Below, piece after piece: positions 17,280 to 17,941 of a stretch of DNA of 17,941 nt. Both the position numbers and the translations under genes were made by a program. Position 1 is the stretch's first letter, and the number at the start of each line of letters is the position of its first letter. The notes beneath the pieces are model-generated. The model did no database searches. It saw only the letters and a program-made list of their open reading frames with translations, and was not told where the DNA came from. The DNA comes from Euperipatoides rowelli (taxonomy: Eukaryota > Onychophora > Udeonychophora > Euonychophora > Peripatopsidae), in NCBI GenBank assembly GCA_003024985.2, contig PXIH01S0001591.1. One strand, 5' to 3'.

Positions 17280-17380
17280 TGGGGTGTCAATGTGTCTCAT
17301 CCTGAGGCATGGAGTTATGAGCATCAATGTGTCATATGATAGGACACATTGGGGTAGGAGTTAGGAGCATCAAAGTGTCA
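17280..17380 (-). repeat. Inverted relative of the 9105-9262 / 9945-10102 segment
   Basis: TCTCATCCTGAGGCATGGAG, then TCAATGTGTCATATGAT, then GGGGTAGGAGTTAGGAGCATC and AAAGTGTCACATCC follow the reverse order of the 9.1 and 10.0 kb copies. No long stub is present, so it resembles the empty form. Confidence 0.82.
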
Positions 17381-17941
17381 CATCCTGGGTCTAGGATTTA
17401 GGAGCTTCATGTGTCACATCCTGGGGCCATGAGTTAGAAGCATCAATGTGTCACATCCTGGTGATTGCCAGGAGATAGTGGCAACAATGTGTCACATCAT
17501 GGTACCAGGTGTTAGTATTTTAATGTGTCATGTCCTTTGGCAAGGAGTTAAGAGCATCAAGGTGTGACATCTTGGGGCCATATGTGCCACATAGGGGCAT
17601 CAATGTGTTACATCTTGGGGCCAGGAGTTAGGAGTGTCAACGTGTCATGTCATGGGGCCAGGAGTTATGAACATCAAGTTGTCACATACTAGGGAAGGAT
17701 TTAGGAGCATCAATGTGTCACATCATGGTACCATGTGTTAAGAGTTCAATGTGTCATGTCCTGGGGCCAGGAGTTAGGAGCATAAATGTGTCACATCCTG
17801 GTGCCAGGATATAGGGGCATCAATGTGTCACATCCTGGGGCCATGATTTAGAGCATCAATGTGTCACATTCTGGTGAATACCAGGAGTTAGGAGTGTCAA
17901 TGTGTCATGTCCCGGGGCCAGGATATAGGGGCATCAATGTG

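Larger units (their letters stand above)
14665..17941 (-). repeat. Satellite array, B orientation, flavour R (inverted HOR)
   Basis: B monomers continue to the window edge. Segment 15028-15460 is collinear with the reverse complement of 11340-11865, and 15839-16520 with that of 10640-11310. The TGGTGATTGCCA variant recurs at 14733, 15221, 17039 and 17458; GTCAATATGTCATGTCCTTGG recurs at about 15686 and 16886; the CATGGTACCAGGTGTTAG monomer at 16467 and 17500. The GGTCCATCACATAGGAGCAG marker (16247) is the inverse of 6391, 7767, 9355 and 10838. A-oriented islands occur at 15518-15637 and about 15852-15890. Plus-strand frames, the longest 147 codons (16896-17339), are repeat by-products. Confidence 0.9.

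Noticed and set aside
657-17339. Some thirty open frames of 60-147 codons with repeated SHPGAR/CHILGPG peptides
   Set aside because: All lie in satellite monomers, appear in whichever strand is B-sense, overlap each other in different frames and end at random indels.
492-17941. CRISPR array
   Set aside because: Units are contiguous 37-bp monomers without unique spacers, all parts vary together, and orientation flips; the flanks are eukaryotic.
1-17941. Telomeric repeats, rRNA or tRNA genes
   Set aside because: No telomere-type hexamer runs and no conserved RNA gene sequence were seen; a centromeric, telomere-adjacent or sex-chromosome location cannot be told from the sequence.

Overview
This window is eukaryotic repeat DNA with no intact gene. 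About 93% of it is one tandem satellite with a monomer of about 37 bp. On one strand the monomer reads GGATGTGACAC, then ATTGATGCTCC, then TAACTCCTGGCCCCA; this is called the A orientation here, and B is its reverse complement. Monomers are strongly diverged. A truncated Ty1/copia-type retrotransposon fragment at the left edge and a very AT-rich island near 12.5-13.2 kb confirm a eukaryote. An animal seems most likely from the look of the copia fragment, but the sequence does not fix the species. TG/CA alternation at fixed monomer positions suggests a genome that methylates CpG.

Layout: 1-488, copia fragment on the minus strand. 492-2020, A-oriented satellite with a scrambled inverted patch at 1481-1642. 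2021-4830, B array. 4831-5884, A. 5885-6044, short B. 6046-12512, A array, much of it a higher-order repeat (HOR) of about 1.4-1.6 kb with starts near 6351, 7716, 9302 and 10797. 12513-13182, AT-rich non-satellite island. 13183-14660, A array of a second flavour, shared with the left end and with 12.18-12.51 kb. 14661-17941, B array, much of which is the inverted copy of the 10.6-11.9 kb region.

The most unusual property is how orientation changes. At least 17 times the array folds back on itself through a near-perfect palindrome whose arms (9 to about 118 bp) are separated by exactly one base. Nearly all of these centres sit at the same place in the monomer, just before ATGTGAC. The polarity is constant: read in the A sense, an inverted stub precedes the sequence it copies. 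One locus has a nearby empty copy without the stub (9951-10100 against 9051-9260), and one fold-back is inherited in four HOR copies. The palindromes therefore look like a real, repeated and strand-polar process, such as template switching, hairpin opening or site-specific breakage. A sequencing fold-back artefact must still be excluded for the copy-specific ones.

No RNA gene, promoter, terminator or CRISPR array is supported. The many short repetitive open frames come from a 37-bp monomer that has few stops in the B sense, and they are not called as genes.
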